Shown: positions 1 to 9,724, numbered from the stretch's first letter. The stretch: 64,000 nt of DNA from Acinetobacter tianfuensis (GCF_003611465.1 NZ_RAXV01000019.1:1-64000); one strand, 5' to 3'. A program made the numbers and translations. Notes: generated from the sequence alone by a model not told the origin.

Positions 1-27
1 TGCTTAAAAAATAATTCAGCCAAACAC

Positions 28-567
28 TTATAAGAATTTAATTAATTGAATTAAGTGTATGTCCTGTATTGGCCTTCCTACATTTAAATGCAGTGGATAT
101 TGTTCTGTCTGCAATGTTCTTTGATATCCTCTTCTCAGATAATAATCGATTAATTCTTTGCGTAAATGCAGTACGTACATCACAATTTGTATGATCTCAT
201 TGCGCATTTTGATGCGCCCTTCAGCAAAATCAAGCAAGGTTTTGCCTAAACCTTTATTTTGCAGTTCAGGCAAAACAGCAAAAGTACCTATTTCTGCAGT
301 ATTCGCTTCAAATTGAATACCGATACAGCCCAATATTAGATGATGCGGCATTTCATCCTGAGCACATCCCTCTATCTCTTCCAATACCCACAATTCGAAA
401 TCTATTTTTGCTAAAAGACAATCCAGCTGCAGTGCATCAATACGATCACCATCAACCATGCTGCACTCGCTCGTCCAGCTTTGACTATTTTGGCTGCGGT
501 AAGCTGAATTAATTAAATCCTGCAATTGCGCCACATCATGCAGTTCTGCTTTTCTATAATGAAACAT
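28..567 (-). CDS. GNAT family N-acetyltransferase
   Basis: A 179-residue protein with the GNAT fold, expected to transfer an acetyl group from acetyl-CoA to an unknown amine. The acetyl-CoA loop is visible as QNKGLG near residue 105, preceded by a beta strand (EIGTFAVLPE) typical of motif A. The C-terminal half has the usual YYLRRGYQR segment, where a GNAT tyrosine normally sits. The ATG at 567 follows an AT-rich leader without a strong Shine-Dalgarno site. It is transcribed in the same direction as prmB-aroC but lies beyond the aroC terminator, so it is probably its own unit. The substrate cannot be told from sequence. Confidence 0.85.
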   Translation of the reverse strand: MFHYRKAELHDVAQLQDLINSAYRSQNSQSWTSECSMVDGDRIDALQLDCLLAKIDFELWVLEEIEGCAQDEMPHHLILGCIGIQFEANTAEIGTFAVLPELQNKGLGKTLLDFAEGRIKMRNEIIQIVMYVLHLRKELIDYYLRRGYQRTLQTEQYPLHLNVGRPIQDIHLIQLIKFL

Positions 568-601
568 CGTTATTATTTCTAAATTTTTTCTTATCTTAAA
601 A

Positions 602-626
602 CAAAAAACCAGACCGAAGTCTGGTT
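602..626 (-). terminator. Intrinsic terminator of aroC
   Basis: Perfect 8-bp stem (AACCAGAC / GTCTGGTT) with a CGAA loop at 607-626. On the minus strand it is followed by a T-rich run. It sits just after the aroC stop codon. Confidence 0.8.
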
Positions 627-647
627 ATTGTATAAAAATTTAATTTT

Positions 648-1733
648 TTAGATCGGTTCAAATGGCTGAACTACATCAGCATTTTGCGCACGCTGACGCA
701 TGAAATGATCCATCAGCACAATTGCCAGCATTGCTTCTGCAATTGGTGTTGCACGAACACCTACACAAGGATCATGACGGCCTTTCGTCAGTACATCAGT
801 ATCTTCACGGGTAATCGTGATTGTTTTGCCCGGCGTAGTGATTGATGCTGTCGGTTTTAATGCAATCGCGACACGGATGTCTTGGCCGCTAGAAATACCG
901 CCTAAAATACCGCCGGCATGGTTTGCAAGGAAACCATCCGTGGTTAATTCATCACGTGTTTCATGGCCAAATTGTTCCGCAACGCCAAAACCATCGCCAA
1001 TTTCGACACCTTTCACCGCGTTAATTGACATCATCGCATGCGCAATATCTGCATCTAAACGGTCAAATACTGGTTCACCCCAGCCTACAGGCACCTTGGA
1101 AGCAATGATTTCAAGTTTCGCGCCGCAGCTGGTGCCTTGCTCACGAAGAGACGTTACAAGCGCTTCAAAACGCGGGACTGCATCAGCATCACCGCAGAAG
1201 AATGGATTGTTCGGAACTTCATTCCAGTCCAATTTCTCTGCTTTTTCTGTACCGATTTGCGTTACATGACCGCGGATTTCAATGCCGAATTTCTCAAACA
1301 AGAATTTCTTTGCAATAGCGCCTGCTGCCACACGCATTGCTGTTTCACGAGCGCTAGATCGGCCACCGCCGCGGTAGTCACGAAAACCATACTTTTGTGT
1401 ATAGGTATAGTCCGCATGACCCGGACGGAAAGTTTGCGCAATATTGCCATAATCTTTCGATTTTTGGTCTGTATTGCGGATGAGCAAACCAATCGATGTT
1501 CCTGTCGTTTTACCTTCAAAAACACCTGAAATAATTTCAACTTCATCAGGTTCTTTACGCTGCGTTGCAAATTTAGACGTTCCGGGTTTACGGCGGTCCA
1601 AATCTTTTTGCAAATCTGCTTCACATAGTTCAATTCCTGACGGCACACCATCTACGATTGCCATCAGGCCTGCGCCATGAGATTCACCACAAGTCGTTAC
1701 ACGGAAGAGTTGCCCTATACTATTGCCTGCCAT
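648..1733 (-). CDS. aroC: Chorismate synthase
   Basis: Converts 5-enolpyruvylshikimate-3-phosphate to chorismate, the last common step of aromatic amino acid, folate and ubiquinone precursor synthesis; needs reduced FMN. The 361-residue length is normal. Family signatures are visible: GESHG near residue 17, the GKTTGTSIG and RPGHADYTY segments around 75-110, and the [11 protein letters not shown] motif near 121-131. The ATG at 1733 has an AAGGAG ribosome site at good spacing. It lies 13 bp downstream of prmB, the common prmB-aroC arrangement of gamma-proteobacteria, so the two are almost certainly co-transcribed and end at the hairpin at 607-626. Confidence 0.98.
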   Translation of the reverse strand: MAGNSIGQLFRVTTCGESHGAGLMAIVDGVPSGIELCEADLQKDLDRRKPGTSKFATQRKEPDEVEIISGVFEGKTTGTSIGLLIRNTDQKSKDYGNIAQTFRPGHADYTYTQKYGFRDYRGGGRSSARETAMRVAAGAIAKKFLFEKFGIEIRGHVTQIGTEKAEKLDWNEVPNNPFFCGDADAVPRFEALVTSLREQGTSCGAKLEIIASKVPVGWGEPVFDRLDADIAHAMMSINAVKGVEIGDGFGVAEQFGHETRDELTTDGFLANHAGGILGGISSGQDIRVAIALKPTASITTPGKTITITREDTDVLTKGRHDPCVGVRATPIAEAMLAIVLMDHFMRQRAQNADVVQPFEPI

Positions 1734-1746
1734 GTCAAACGACTCC

Positions 1747-2757
1747 TTATGCTTGAATAGATTGAATAAATAAATCTCTGTATTGACGGCACTGCGCTGC
1801 TGTCAATGCGAAAATTCCTGTGCCGCCTTTTTGGAACTGAAGCCAGTAAAAATCTACAGTGTTGAAGTTTTGGCGCATTGCCCACTCAGAATTGCCCACT
1901 TCAATTACGATCAGGCCGTCTTCTGTTAAATAATCTGCCGCCTGAGCCAGCATTTTACGTACTAGATCTAAACCGTCTTGACCTGCTGCAAGCGCCATTT
2001 CTGGTTCATGGTGGAATTCTTCAGGCAAATCAGCCATGTCCTCTGCATCAACATATGGAGGATTCGAAACGATTAAATCATATTGGTTTTCAGCTGGGAT
2101 TTTTGCAAATAAATCAGATTCAAGTAATGCAACATTGAATTGTTGATTATGGTGTTCACAGTTGATCTGTGCCACTTCCAATGCATCTTTAGAAAGATCT
2201 GTCGCATCCACTTCCGCTTCAGGGAAAGCATATGCCAACGCAATGGCGATACAGCCTGAACCAGTGCACATATCTAAAATGCGGCGCGGCATTTTAGGAT
2301 TAGAATTTTCAGGAAGGTTATTTACACCTTCACGTGGCAAATGATTTTCATCTAAACAGTACGGCGCAAAACGGTTTTGAATCAATTCTGCAATAGGTGA
2401 ACGCGGAATCAGTACGCGCTCATCCACATAGTATGGCTTGCCGTCGAAATAGGCCAAATTTAAAAGATAAGAAGTTGGCACTTTTTCATTGATACGGCGC
2501 TCAAGCAAAGCTAGAAATTCAGCCGCTTCGCTTGGCAAAAGTTTCGCCTCTAAAATTTCAGAATCGGCATTCCAATCCAAAGACAGCGTTTGTAAAACCA
2601 GCGCGGAACTTTCAGCAAAATAATCTTCTGTACCTTGGCCTAAATGTGCATCGTATTGACGTAATGCTGTCACACCAAAACGGATAAAGTCACGAATGGT
2701 GCTAAGATTTTCAGCGGCTTCCTGCAATTGTTCAGGGCTAATAGTCAGTCGATCCAC
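1747..2757 (-). CDS. prmB: 50S ribosomal protein L3 N(5)-glutamine methyltransferase
   Basis: SAM-dependent methyltransferase that modifies a glutamine of ribosomal protein L3 (family HemK/PrmB/PrmC). The 336-residue protein has an N-terminal helical domain and a C-terminal Rossmann domain. The SAM-binding segment [14 protein letters not shown] lies near residue 165 and the catalytic NPPY motif ([12 protein letters not shown]) near 233. The segment after NPPY ([16 protein letters not shown]) is typical of PrmB. The start is a GTG at 2757. It is the first gene of a two-gene operon with aroC. Confidence 0.95.
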   Translation of the reverse strand: MDRLTISPEQLQEAAENLSTIRDFIRFGVTALRQYDAHLGQGTEDYFAESSALVLQTLSLDWNADSEILEAKLLPSEAAEFLALLERRINEKVPTSYLLNLAYFDGKPYYVDERVLIPRSPIAELIQNRFAPYCLDENHLPREGVNNLPENSNPKMPRRILDMCTGSGCIAIALAYAFPEAEVDATDLSKDALEVAQINCEHHNQQFNVALLESDLFAKIPAENQYDLIVSNPPYVDAEDMADLPEEFHHEPEMALAAGQDGLDLVRKMLAQAADYLTEDGLIVIEVGNSEWAMRQNFNTVDFYWLQFQKGGTGIFALTAAQCRQYRDLFIQSIQA

Positions 2758-2829
2758 TTAAGGCGTCTCCAAGGTCATATTTTTAAAACGCCTTATGATA
2801 CCTCAGTTTTCATTTTTTTATTTTAAAAA

Positions 2830-3222
2830 TCACTTCATTATTTTGTTGTTCAAACGCACTTCCATCATATCTGCATGAGAAACGGTCATTTGCAATGCGC
2901 AGCTGGAATTGAACCCATTATACGCTTTTATTTTTTTGCCAGCCGTTTGACATGCATTGCCGCGCTGCTGATGCCACTGCGCTTTAGATTGCTTGATAAG
3001 CGCCTGCTCAGCTGGATTTGCTGTTTTTGCCGTTAATTTATACACTTTCTTTAGACGCTTATTCTGCACCTTAAGCTCTTTAATCTGACAAGTACGAATT
3101 GACTCTGAATGACTTCCTGCTTTACGCATACAGCCCTCATAATCTTTTGAAAAGCTTAAAGCATAAGCTTGTGCAGAAATCCCAGCACAGCACATCAGCA
3201 GCGTCATGATTAAAGGTTTCAT
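2830..3222 (-). CDS. LprI-like (DUF1311) secreted protein
   Basis: A small exported protein with a signal peptide (MKPLIMTLLMCCAGISAQAYA) and a mature part carrying four cysteines, consistent with the lysozyme-inhibitor LprI N-terminal/DUF1311 family: a Tyr-x-x-Cys start, a long charged helix and late Trp and Cys residues (QWHQQRGNACQ). Such proteins are periplasmic; inhibition of lysozyme is known only for some members and is inference here. The ATG at 3222 is preferred over the longer frame from 3246 because it has a GGGGAA ribosome site and begins the signal peptide directly. It is monocistronic. Confidence 0.75.
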   Translation of the reverse strand: MKPLIMTLLMCCAGISAQAYALSFSKDYEGCMRKAGSHSESIRTCQIKELKVQNKRLKKVYKLTAKTANPAEQALIKQSKAQWHQQRGNACQTAGKKIKAYNGFNSSCALQMTVSHADMMEVRLNNKIMK

Positions 3223-3358
3223 TGAATTCCCCAAGACAATAAACACATTGTTATAAATTTATTCTGCATTTATAACATTTTTTAAATTACTTTAGCATGA
3301 TTGAAATGAAATATTTCAGCACCATATTAGGTGGTGTAATTTTATGGATTAAAGCCGT

Positions 3359-3664
3359 ATGAGCTACAAGCACAATAATCTGATGGCAATGCGTCAACGC
3401 TATTGGGATGATACCGAATCCTCTCATGTCAATGCAGAAAAAGCCCTGTTCCAGCAATTGCTGGTAGAAACAGAGATCTTTCCAGCTGCAAATTTGGACG
3501 ATGCCAAACAGCTGTTTTTCAGCTTACCCAGCATTATTTTAATTCAAGGCTATGCCAAAGGCTTTAATCATGAAGCTGTGCAGAATCTCATACGGCAGCA
3601 TATTAATACCCACCGTGATGCTTTACAGCAAAAGCAGGATGTAAAAATTAAGTTTAAAATTTAG
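3359..3664 (+). CDS. Hypothetical protein (101 aa)
   Basis: Not recognised. A 101-residue soluble protein, predicted mostly helical, with no signal peptide, cysteines or membrane segment and a basic C-terminal tail (KQDVKIKFKI). The ribosome site before the ATG at 3359 is weak. It sits alone between the LprI-like gene and the ABC1 kinase, about 140 bp upstream of the latter. Codon use resembles the neighbours, so it is probably a real gene. No function is proposed. Confidence 0.65.
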   Translation: MSYKHNNLMAMRQRYWDDTESSHVNAEKALFQQLLVETEIFPAANLDDAKQLFFSLPSIILIQGYAKGFNHEAVQNLIRQHINTHRDALQQKQDVKIKFKI

Positions 3665-3802
3665 TTTGCGCGGCTTTACTGCACTGCGGCCTGAATCGTC
3701 TGCTATTAATTCAGCAGGTTAAACTTTTTTAATACGTGAAGACAGGGTAAGATTCGCTACAATACATATTTCTGCGACTTGCTGATTAAAGGATAGCGCT
3801 TA

Positions 3803-5176
3803 ATGTCAGATCAGAACGATAAGCTTAAACAACTTAAAACTTCATCTATAGACCGACGCTTATCGATTGCAAAGGCATCTTTGCTCGCGGGCACACGCTG
3901 GGCTGCCTCCAGTGCAACTTCAATATTCTCAAATGAAGAAGAAAAAGAACGTAAACGTAAAAAAGCCACGAAAGAGCAAGCCGAATATCTCGTTGCTGAA
4001 ATTGGCAAGCTAAAAGGTTCAATTGTAAAAATTGGCCAAATGATGGCTTTATACGGTGAACATTTTCTGCCTGAAGAAATTACTCAAGCGCTAAATACAC
4101 TAAATAATCAAACAGTAGCGCTGGATTGGCCTGCAATTAAAAAACAGCTGCAAGACCAGCTCGGCTCTAAATTAGATGACTTAACGATTGACCATGAGCC
4201 TTTAGGCACTGCGTCACTGGCGCAAGTACACAGAGCCACCCGTAAATCAGACGGCTTGGAACTGGTTTTAAAAGTTCAATACCCGGGTGTTGCCGATGCA
4301 ATTGATTCGGACATGAACTTATTTAAAAACATGCTGAAATTGACACGCATGGTGCCGCAAACACGTGAATTCGACCAATGGTTCGAAGAAGTCCGTGAAA
4401 TGATGCACCGCGAAGTCGATTATAAAATTGAAGCTGAAACGACACGCCGTTTTGGCGCACGCCTAAAAGAAGATCCGCGCTATATCGTACCGCAGATTAT
4501 TGACAGCTATTGCACACAGCAAGTGCTGTGCATGACCTTTGAACGCGGTGTGCCGATTAACAGCCCAGTTATGCTGTCTTTACCGCAAGAACGCCGTAAT
4601 GCCTTAGGTGAAGCATCACTTGAAATTGCTGTACGTGAAATCTTTGAATGGGGTGAAATGCAGACTGACCCGAACTTCGGCAATTATCTTGTACGCCTAG
4701 GTGACGGTGAAAGCATAAAAGATAAAATTGTTTTGCTGGACTTTGGCGCAATCCGCCAGTTTGACAGCAACCTACTAAGTGTAGCGCGTAATTTAATTAA
4801 TGCCGGTTTCGACCATGATGCGGAAAAAATGGTTGCAGCCATGACAGGCTATGATTTTTTTGATGCGATGCCTTTAAGCATTAAACCCGACATGGCTAAA
4901 GTGTTTTTATTGGCAACAGAAGCTTTCAGCAGCCCATTAAACAATCCAAATCTGCCAGCCGGGATTATGGATGAGCATATGCGTTATGACTGGAAAAAAA
5001 GCCAGCTGCATAGCCGCGTCATGCAGCAAGCATCAAAATCTATGGCTTCACGCTATTTCAGCGTGCCGCCCAAAGAGTTCATGTTCATTAGCCGTAAATT
5101 TATCGGCGCCTATACATTTATGACGGTCATTGAAGCAAAAACCAATGTTCGCAGCATGATCAAAAAATATCATTAA
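3803..5176 (+). CDS. ABC1/UbiB (AarF/ADCK) family atypical kinase
   Basis: A 457-residue member of the ABC1/ADCK protein-kinase-like family; relatives UbiB and Coq8 support ubiquinone synthesis. Visible motifs are the family-specific KxGQ helix (KIGQMMALYGEHFLPEE, about residues 76-92), the LGTASLAQVHRA loop that replaces the kinase glycine loop, the EVDYKIEAE segment, the DPNFGNYL catalytic loop and the LLDFGA metal-binding motif. It is shorter than canonical UbiB and lacks an obvious C-terminal pair of membrane helices, so it may be a paralogue rather than UbiB itself. It stands alone upstream of the acyl-CoA dehydrogenase operon. Confidence 0.88.
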   Translation: MSDQNDKLKQLKTSSIDRRLSIAKASLLAGTRWAASSATSIFSNEEEKERKRKKATKEQAEYLVAEIGKLKGSIVKIGQMMALYGEHFLPEEITQALNTLNNQTVALDWPAIKKQLQDQLGSKLDDLTIDHEPLGTASLAQVHRATRKSDGLELVLKVQYPGVADAIDSDMNLFKNMLKLTRMVPQTREFDQWFEEVREMMHREVDYKIEAETTRRFGARLKEDPRYIVPQIIDSYCTQQVLCMTFERGVPINSPVMLSLPQERRNALGEASLEIAVREIFEWGEMQTDPNFGNYLVRLGDGESIKDKIVLLDFGAIRQFDSNLLSVARNLINAGFDHDAEKMVAAMTGYDFFDAMPLSIKPDMAKVFLLATEAFSSPLNNPNLPAGIMDEHMRYDWKKSQLHSRVMQQASKSMASRYFSVPPKEFMFISRKFIGAYTFMTVIEAKTNVRSMIKKYH

Positions 5177-5400
5177 TTCCGTTTAGACTTGAATGACGCA
5201 ATGTCATTCAAGTCAATTTAACTTAAATTTTAATTTAAAAAAAATAAAAATACTAAATATAAAACAATATCTTAATAAATAAATCATCCTATTAAAAACC
5301 ATTCATCCAAGTCAATAAACACTGTCAAAACTGACATAGTTTTTTCATGCCGCAAGTGTCAGCATAAAAAGTACAAGAACACCCTCTAGGAATAATAAAT

Positions 5401-6696
5401 ATGAGCGACATGGTGAATAAAGCACAAGGATTCGGACTGTCATTGCTGACCAAAATTGCTGGCAGCGATGTATTAGACCAATTAAAGCTTCGCAAATTTA
5501 TGGAAAAGTCGCTTTATCAAGGTTCAAAAGCAGGCTTTAAAACCCTAACCAAAACGCAAAAAGTGTTTAAGCCGCAATCTAATCCTGCAAAACACAGACT
5601 GCCAAACCAAACAAAGTCCCTGTTTGACTTAAACTTAAGTGAAGAGCAGCAGATCTTAAGCGACTCTATGGCACAGTTTGCAGCCGAAGTCCTTCGTCCT
5701 TTAGCGCACCAAGCCGATCATGAAGAAAAATTCCCGCCAAGCCTTTTACAGTACAGCATTGATCTTGGATTAAACTTTTACGCCCTGCCAGAAGACTTGG
5801 GCGGTGTTGCTGCAGAAAAAAATATTATCAGCAATATGCTGATTGCAGAACGTTTAGCACACGGCGACTTCAGTTTGACCGCTGGCCTGCTGTCCACATT
5901 CAGCGTCATTAATGCAATTACACAGTGGGGGTCTGCAGCTGTTCAAGCCAAATATCTGCCAAACTTTGCAGAGGACAGTGAGCTGCAGGCAAGCTTTGCC
6001 GTACAGGAAAACACCCCCGCATTTAATCCATTTGTTCTCAAAACCCAAGCACATGATACAGACGGCAATTACAGCATTACTGGCGAAAAAACAGCCGTTC
6101 TGCTCGGCGAATCCGCTGATCTTTTTTTAGTCAGCGCCATGCTGAATGGGCAACCAGAAGTTTTTACCGTTACACGCGACAGCTCGATACAAATTAAAAA
6201 GTCACCAGCAATGGGTCTAAAACCAACGGAAACAGTGACTTTATCATTTAAAAACACTCCTGCTGAACGCCTTGCCGACGATGATTTTAATTACAGCAGC
6301 TTCCTCGACTTAGGCAACCTGATGTGGTGCGCTATGGCTGTGGGTACATGCACAGCCGTAAAAGAATATTGCATCCAATACGCCAATGAACGGATCGCTT
6401 TTGGTGAGCCTATCTCACACCGTCAAAGCGTTGCATTTATAATTGCTGACATGGCAATCGAAATTGATGCTATGCGCATGCTGGTTTTAAATGCCGCCAG
6501 CCTTGCTGAAGCAGGAAAGCCATTTCACCGAGAAGCCTACTTAGCCCGTATTCTTTGCGCTGAAAAATCGATGACTATTGGCACAGACGGTGTGCAGCTG
6601 CTTGGCGGCCATGGGTTTACCAAAGAGCATCCCGTAGAGCGCTGGTACCGCGATTTGCGGGCTGTCGGCATTATGCAATCTGGCTTGCATGCTTAA
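5401..6696 (+). CDS. Acyl-CoA dehydrogenase family protein, likely non-catalytic partner subunit
   Basis: A 431-residue acyl-CoA dehydrogenase. It has a 70-residue basic N-terminal extension before the helical N domain (starting near LSEEQQILSD), then the middle beta domain and the C-terminal helical domain with the FAD-contacting segment LLGGHGFTKEHPVERWYRDLR. Where catalytic members have an I(F/Y)EGT segment with the active-site glutamate, this protein ends AVGIMQSGLHA with no glutamate. It is followed 26 bp later by a second dehydrogenase with that residue intact, so the two may form a hetero-oligomer. A ribosome site (CTAGGAATAATAA) precedes the ATG. The substrate is unknown. Confidence 0.88.
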   Translation: MSDMVNKAQGFGLSLLTKIAGSDVLDQLKLRKFMEKSLYQGSKAGFKTLTKTQKVFKPQSNPAKHRLPNQTKSLFDLNLSEEQQILSDSMAQFAAEVLRPLAHQADHEEKFPPSLLQYSIDLGLNFYALPEDLGGVAAEKNIISNMLIAERLAHGDFSLTAGLLSTFSVINAITQWGSAAVQAKYLPNFAEDSELQASFAVQENTPAFNPFVLKTQAHDTDGNYSITGEKTAVLLGESADLFLVSAMLNGQPEVFTVTRDSSIQIKKSPAMGLKPTETVTLSFKNTPAERLADDDFNYSSFLDLGNLMWCAMAVGTCTAVKEYCIQYANERIAFGEPISHRQSVAFIIADMAIEIDAMRMLVLNAASLAEAGKPFHREAYLARILCAEKSMTIGTDGVQLLGGHGFTKEHPVERWYRDLRAVGIMQSGLHA

Positions 6697-6722
6697 ATAA
6701 AAGAATAATAAGGAATAATCTC

Positions 6723-7922
6723 ATGAATTTACAAAATCCTAAAAAGTTTAAAATGCTGATCGATCAGGCACATGAAGTTGCGCTTAATGTGCTGCGTCCA
6801 ATTTCACGCAAATACGACAAAGCTGAACATGCTTATCCCAAAGAGCTCGATATGCTTTCATCTTTGGTTGACGGCATGAATGAAGGCGGTGACGGCATGA
6901 ATGCAGGCGCTGCTGTGAATAAACGCGGCGATACTGATACCAGCAATAAAAATGGCGTTAACATGTCAACCGCTCTGAGCGTCGTTGAAATGTGTTATGG
7001 CGATACTGGCCTGCTGCTGACCATGCCGCGTCAAGGCCTTGGCAATTCAGCAATTGCAGCTGTAGCCAATGATGAGCAGCTTGAACGCTTAAACGGGACG
7101 TGGGCTGCGATGGCCATTACTGAGCCCGGCTGCGGTTCAGACTCTGCTGCAATCCGCACCACGGCAATAAAAGACGGTGATGATTACATCCTGAATGGCG
7201 AGAAAATTTTTGTAACCTCTGGCGAGCGCGCTGACTCCGTTGTTGTTTGGGCAACGCTAGATAAACAATTAGGCCGTGCTGCTATTAAATCCTTTGTCGT
7301 TGAAAAAGGCACTCCAGGTATGACCGTAGAACGCCTAGAGCACAAACTGGGGATTAAAGCTTCTGATACAGCAGTCATCCGCTTTATAGACTGCCGCGTA
7401 CCTGCCCGCAACTTATTAGGCAATGCTGAAATTGATGTTGCCAAAGGGTTTGCTGGTGTCATGGAAACCTTTGACAACACCCGTCCGCTTGTTGCCGCAA
7501 TGGCTGTCGGCTGTGCAAAAGCATCACTTGAGCGCATTAAAGAAATTTTTAAAGATGAGCTCAGCGCAGATTATGCTGTGCCTTATTTACAGACCTCGAA
7601 CATTGCTGCGCAGGTTTACCAAATGGAGGCCGAATGGGAAGCTGCCCGCCTGCTGATGTTAAAGGCTGCGTGGATGGCTGACAATAAAAAACCAAACTCA
7701 CGCGAAGCATCTATTGCAAAAGCCAAAGCAGGCCGTGTGGGCAATAAAATTACATTAAAATGTGTAGAACTGGCAGCATGCGCTGGCTATAACGAAGAAG
7801 AACTGCTCGAAAAATGGGCCCGTGATTCTAAAATTTTAGATATTTTTGAAGGCACACAGCAAATTCAGCAGCTGATCATTGCCCGCAGAGAACTTGGCAA
7901 AACATCCAGCGAATTAAAATAA
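6723..7922 (+). CDS. Acyl-CoA dehydrogenase
   Basis: A 399-residue flavoenzyme expected to oxidise an acyl-CoA to the trans-2-enoyl-CoA. The FAD-binding region (AMAITEPGCGSDSAAI, near residue 130) and the C-terminal catalytic segment DIFEGTQQIQQ, with its active-site glutamate, are both present. A glycine/asparagine-rich insert near residues 55-75 (GGDGMNAGAAVNKRGD) is unusual for the family. It is the second gene of a tight pair with the preceding dehydrogenase (ribosome site AAGGAATAATCTC). The unit ends at a long hairpin at 7972-8006. Known alpha2-beta2 dehydrogenases (mycobacterial FadE pairs) offer a model, but a joint function here is inference. Confidence 0.93.
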   Translation: MNLQNPKKFKMLIDQAHEVALNVLRPISRKYDKAEHAYPKELDMLSSLVDGMNEGGDGMNAGAAVNKRGDTDTSNKNGVNMSTALSVVEMCYGDTGLLLTMPRQGLGNSAIAAVANDEQLERLNGTWAAMAITEPGCGSDSAAIRTTAIKDGDDYILNGEKIFVTSGERADSVVVWATLDKQLGRAAIKSFVVEKGTPGMTVERLEHKLGIKASDTAVIRFIDCRVPARNLLGNAEIDVAKGFAGVMETFDNTRPLVAAMAVGCAKASLERIKEIFKDELSADYAVPYLQTSNIAAQVYQMEAEWEAARLLMLKAAWMADNKKPNSREASIAKAKAGRVGNKITLKCVELAACAGYNEEELLEKWARDSKILDIFEGTQQIQQLIIARRELGKTSSELK

Positions 7923-7971
7923 ACACTTTAATTTATATATTTCATTGAAATATATGTAATAAAACAACATG

Positions 7972-8006
7972 AAAGCGGTCTTTTTTGGTATAAAAAAGAC
8001 CGCTTT
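7972..8006. terminator. Bidirectional-looking intrinsic terminator
   Basis: A perfect 15-bp stem (AAAGCGGTC plus T-run, paired with its complement) around a 5-base loop, just after the second acyl-CoA dehydrogenase. Its T/A-rich arms could work on both strands. Confidence 0.85.
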
Positions 8007-8030
8007 TAATTTATCTCCATTGAACAACAC

Positions 8031-8519
8031 ATGTACAGCATCCGCCCTATTCAAAAACAAGATAATGCATCTATCGCAGACGTCATTCGCCAAGTTTCTA
8101 AGGAATTTGGCCTAGCGCCTGAATCAGGATTTGCTGTAGCAGATCCCATCCTTGATGATTTATATACGGTCTATCAGCAGCCCAATGCAAGATACTGGGT
8201 AATCCAAGACGAAAGCGGCACGATTTTTGGCGGCGGCGGTATTTCACCGCTTAAAGGTGATGCAGACTTGCTTGAAATTCAAAAAATGTATTTTAATGAA
8301 GTCATCCGCGGACAAGGGTTTGCTAAGCAGCTGCTGGAGTTGGCCTTTATATTTGCAAAAAGCACGAAGGCACAAGCTTGCTATTTAGAAACAACTCAAT
8401 CCCTATGGCAAGCGGTTAAATTATATGAAAAATTAGGCTTTAAACACTTGGAAGCCCCCAAAGGCAATACTGGACATAGCCATGCTTGTGAAATTTGGAT
8501 GCTAAAAACCCTTGCATAG
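8031..8519 (+). CDS. GNAT family N-acetyltransferase
   Basis: A 162-residue GNAT protein. It shows the beta4 strand and acetyl-CoA loop (IQKMYFNEVIRGQGFAKQLLELA, split around residue 90-105 with the RGQGFA loop) and the late helix-strand segment KLYEKLGFKHLE that is typical of the fold. The N-terminal IRPIQKQDNASIADVI is also standard. Start at 8031, directly after the terminator of the upstream operon, so it has its own promoter. The acceptor substrate is unknown. A hairpin at 8524-8546 follows the gene. Confidence 0.88.
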   Translation: MYSIRPIQKQDNASIADVIRQVSKEFGLAPESGFAVADPILDDLYTVYQQPNARYWVIQDESGTIFGGGGISPLKGDADLLEIQKMYFNEVIRGQGFAKQLLELAFIFAKSTKAQACYLETTQSLWQAVKLYEKLGFKHLEAPKGNTGHSHACEIWMLKTLA

Positions 8520-8523
8520 AGAA

Positions 8524-8546
8524 AACTGGCTAATCTGCAGCCAGTT
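8524..8546 (+). terminator. Possible terminator of the GNAT gene
   Basis: 8-bp perfect stem (AACTGGCT / AGCCAGTT) with a 7-base loop 4 bp after the stop codon. A T-run (CTTTTTATTT) begins only about 6 bases after the stem, so the terminator is weaker than others here. Confidence 0.5.
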
Positions 8547-8717
8547 CTGAGCTTTTTATTTGCCCCCTCAAAAACAGCAAATACAGTCAAAGCGCTATGC
8601 AGTCATCTGACTGAACATAATTCATTCATTGCATTAACATTTTGCAATAATTGCCCAGTAGAGCAGTTCTTGACGAGCACAGCTCAAACGGCATAATGTT
8701 CGCCAGTTATTATGTAA

Positions 8718-9308
8718 ATGGATATTGTTTTGCAGTTAAGTCAGCGTTTTAAAAACACGATTAGCCTCTCCGAGCGTTCTGTCCCTGTATTGAAGCACGC
8801 TCTCTTATTTGTAACTTTAGGGCTGATGGCAGGCTGTTCATCACTCGGCGGCAACTCACTGGAAAAACGCTCTGCAAAACTCTCTGCCGGCATTCAGCGC
8901 GCCTATACTGTAGCGCCAAATACAGCTAATCGGGTTGCGCCAATGATTATTCAAAGTGCTGAACGCTACAGTATGGACCCAATTCTCATGGCCGCTGTAA
9001 TCCGCCAAGAGTCCAGCTACCGTCCAACAGTAACGTCACCAGCAGGCGCTGTCGGCTATACACAAATTATTCCGCGTTATTGGCAGCAAACATGCCCTGG
9101 TGACTTATTTGATGAAGCAGTGAACATCAATTGCGGTACTTATATTCTATCCCGCTATTCACAGCAGGCTGGTGATATTAAAACAGGATTGGCTTATTAC
9201 AATGTTGGGCCAAGCGGTTATAAAAATAATCGTGCGATGAAAAAACAAGGTCAACGCTACGCTAAGCAAGTCAAAGAACACAAAAAACAGCTAGAAAATC
9301 ACCTTTAA
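8718..9308 (+). CDS. Lytic transglycosylase lipoprotein (SLT domain)
   Basis: A 196-residue peptidoglycan lytic transglycosylase. After a long basic N-terminus comes a hydrophobic helix ending in a lipobox (LMAGC, Cys near residue 40), so it should be a lipid-anchored envelope protein. The SLT domain covers about residues 65-180: the catalytic glutamate lies in AVIRQESSYRP, followed by SPAGAVGYTQI and the AYYNVGPSGY segment. It cleaves the MurNAc-GlcNAc bond to give 1,6-anhydro ends. It is small, like EmtA/MltE-type enzymes. The start is chosen as the first ATG; an internal start nearer the hydrophobic helix cannot be excluded. Confidence 0.88.
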   Translation: MDIVLQLSQRFKNTISLSERSVPVLKHALLFVTLGLMAGCSSLGGNSLEKRSAKLSAGIQRAYTVAPNTANRVAPMIIQSAERYSMDPILMAAVIRQESSYRPTVTSPAGAVGYTQIIPRYWQQTCPGDLFDEAVNINCGTYILSRYSQQAGDIKTGLAYYNVGPSGYKNNRAMKKQGQRYAKQVKEHKKQLENHL

Positions 9309-9617
9309 ATATTATTTAGGCTGAAGCTAGAGTATCAAAATACAACACTTCAGCCTCTTCATTGCGCCAAATAATCAACATTCTTAACTAAGAAGCCTCA
9401 CGCTATCAAAAATAACATCTATAAAAACAATATATTTTTGTATGAAATATAAAAATTAAGTTTATTTTAACAAAAATTTACACTTATTTTTATTAAAGCG
9501 CATGTTATGCCAGTTCAGTAAATATACACATTTGTCTGAATTTACCACACTTAAAGCGCCACCCTCTACAATTCAAAGCACATTATGATAACCACTAAGC
9601 ATTTTTTGACCGTAAAG

Positions 9618-9633
9618 TGACAAAAAATTGTCA
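9618..9633. promoter_or_regulatory. Inverted repeat, possible operator
   Basis: TGACAA-AAAA-TTGTCA, a perfect 6-bp palindrome about 105 bp upstream of the Roadblock gene start, overlapping a TTGACC / TATTAT promoter-like area. Binding by a regulator is inference. Confidence 0.35.
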
Positions 9634-9704
9634 TATTATGACGCCTTGTGTTTTACCCCTTTGTGTATGACTATTCATGAGATATATTTATTTTTGCAAA
9701 TAAA

Positions 9705-9724
9705 TTATCAACTTTTTTTGATAA
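9705..9724 (+). promoter_or_regulatory. Leader hairpin next to the ribosome site
   Basis: TTATCAA-CTTTTT-TTGATAA, a perfect 7-bp stem ending two bases before a purine-rich ribosome site (AGGGGG). It could tune translation or mRNA stability of the gene starting at 9739; the role is inference. Confidence 0.35.

Noticed and set aside
817..1269. Long open frame on the plus strand inside aroC
   Set aside because: It is antisense to a well-supported gene with clear family motifs and has no ribosome site or homology signal.
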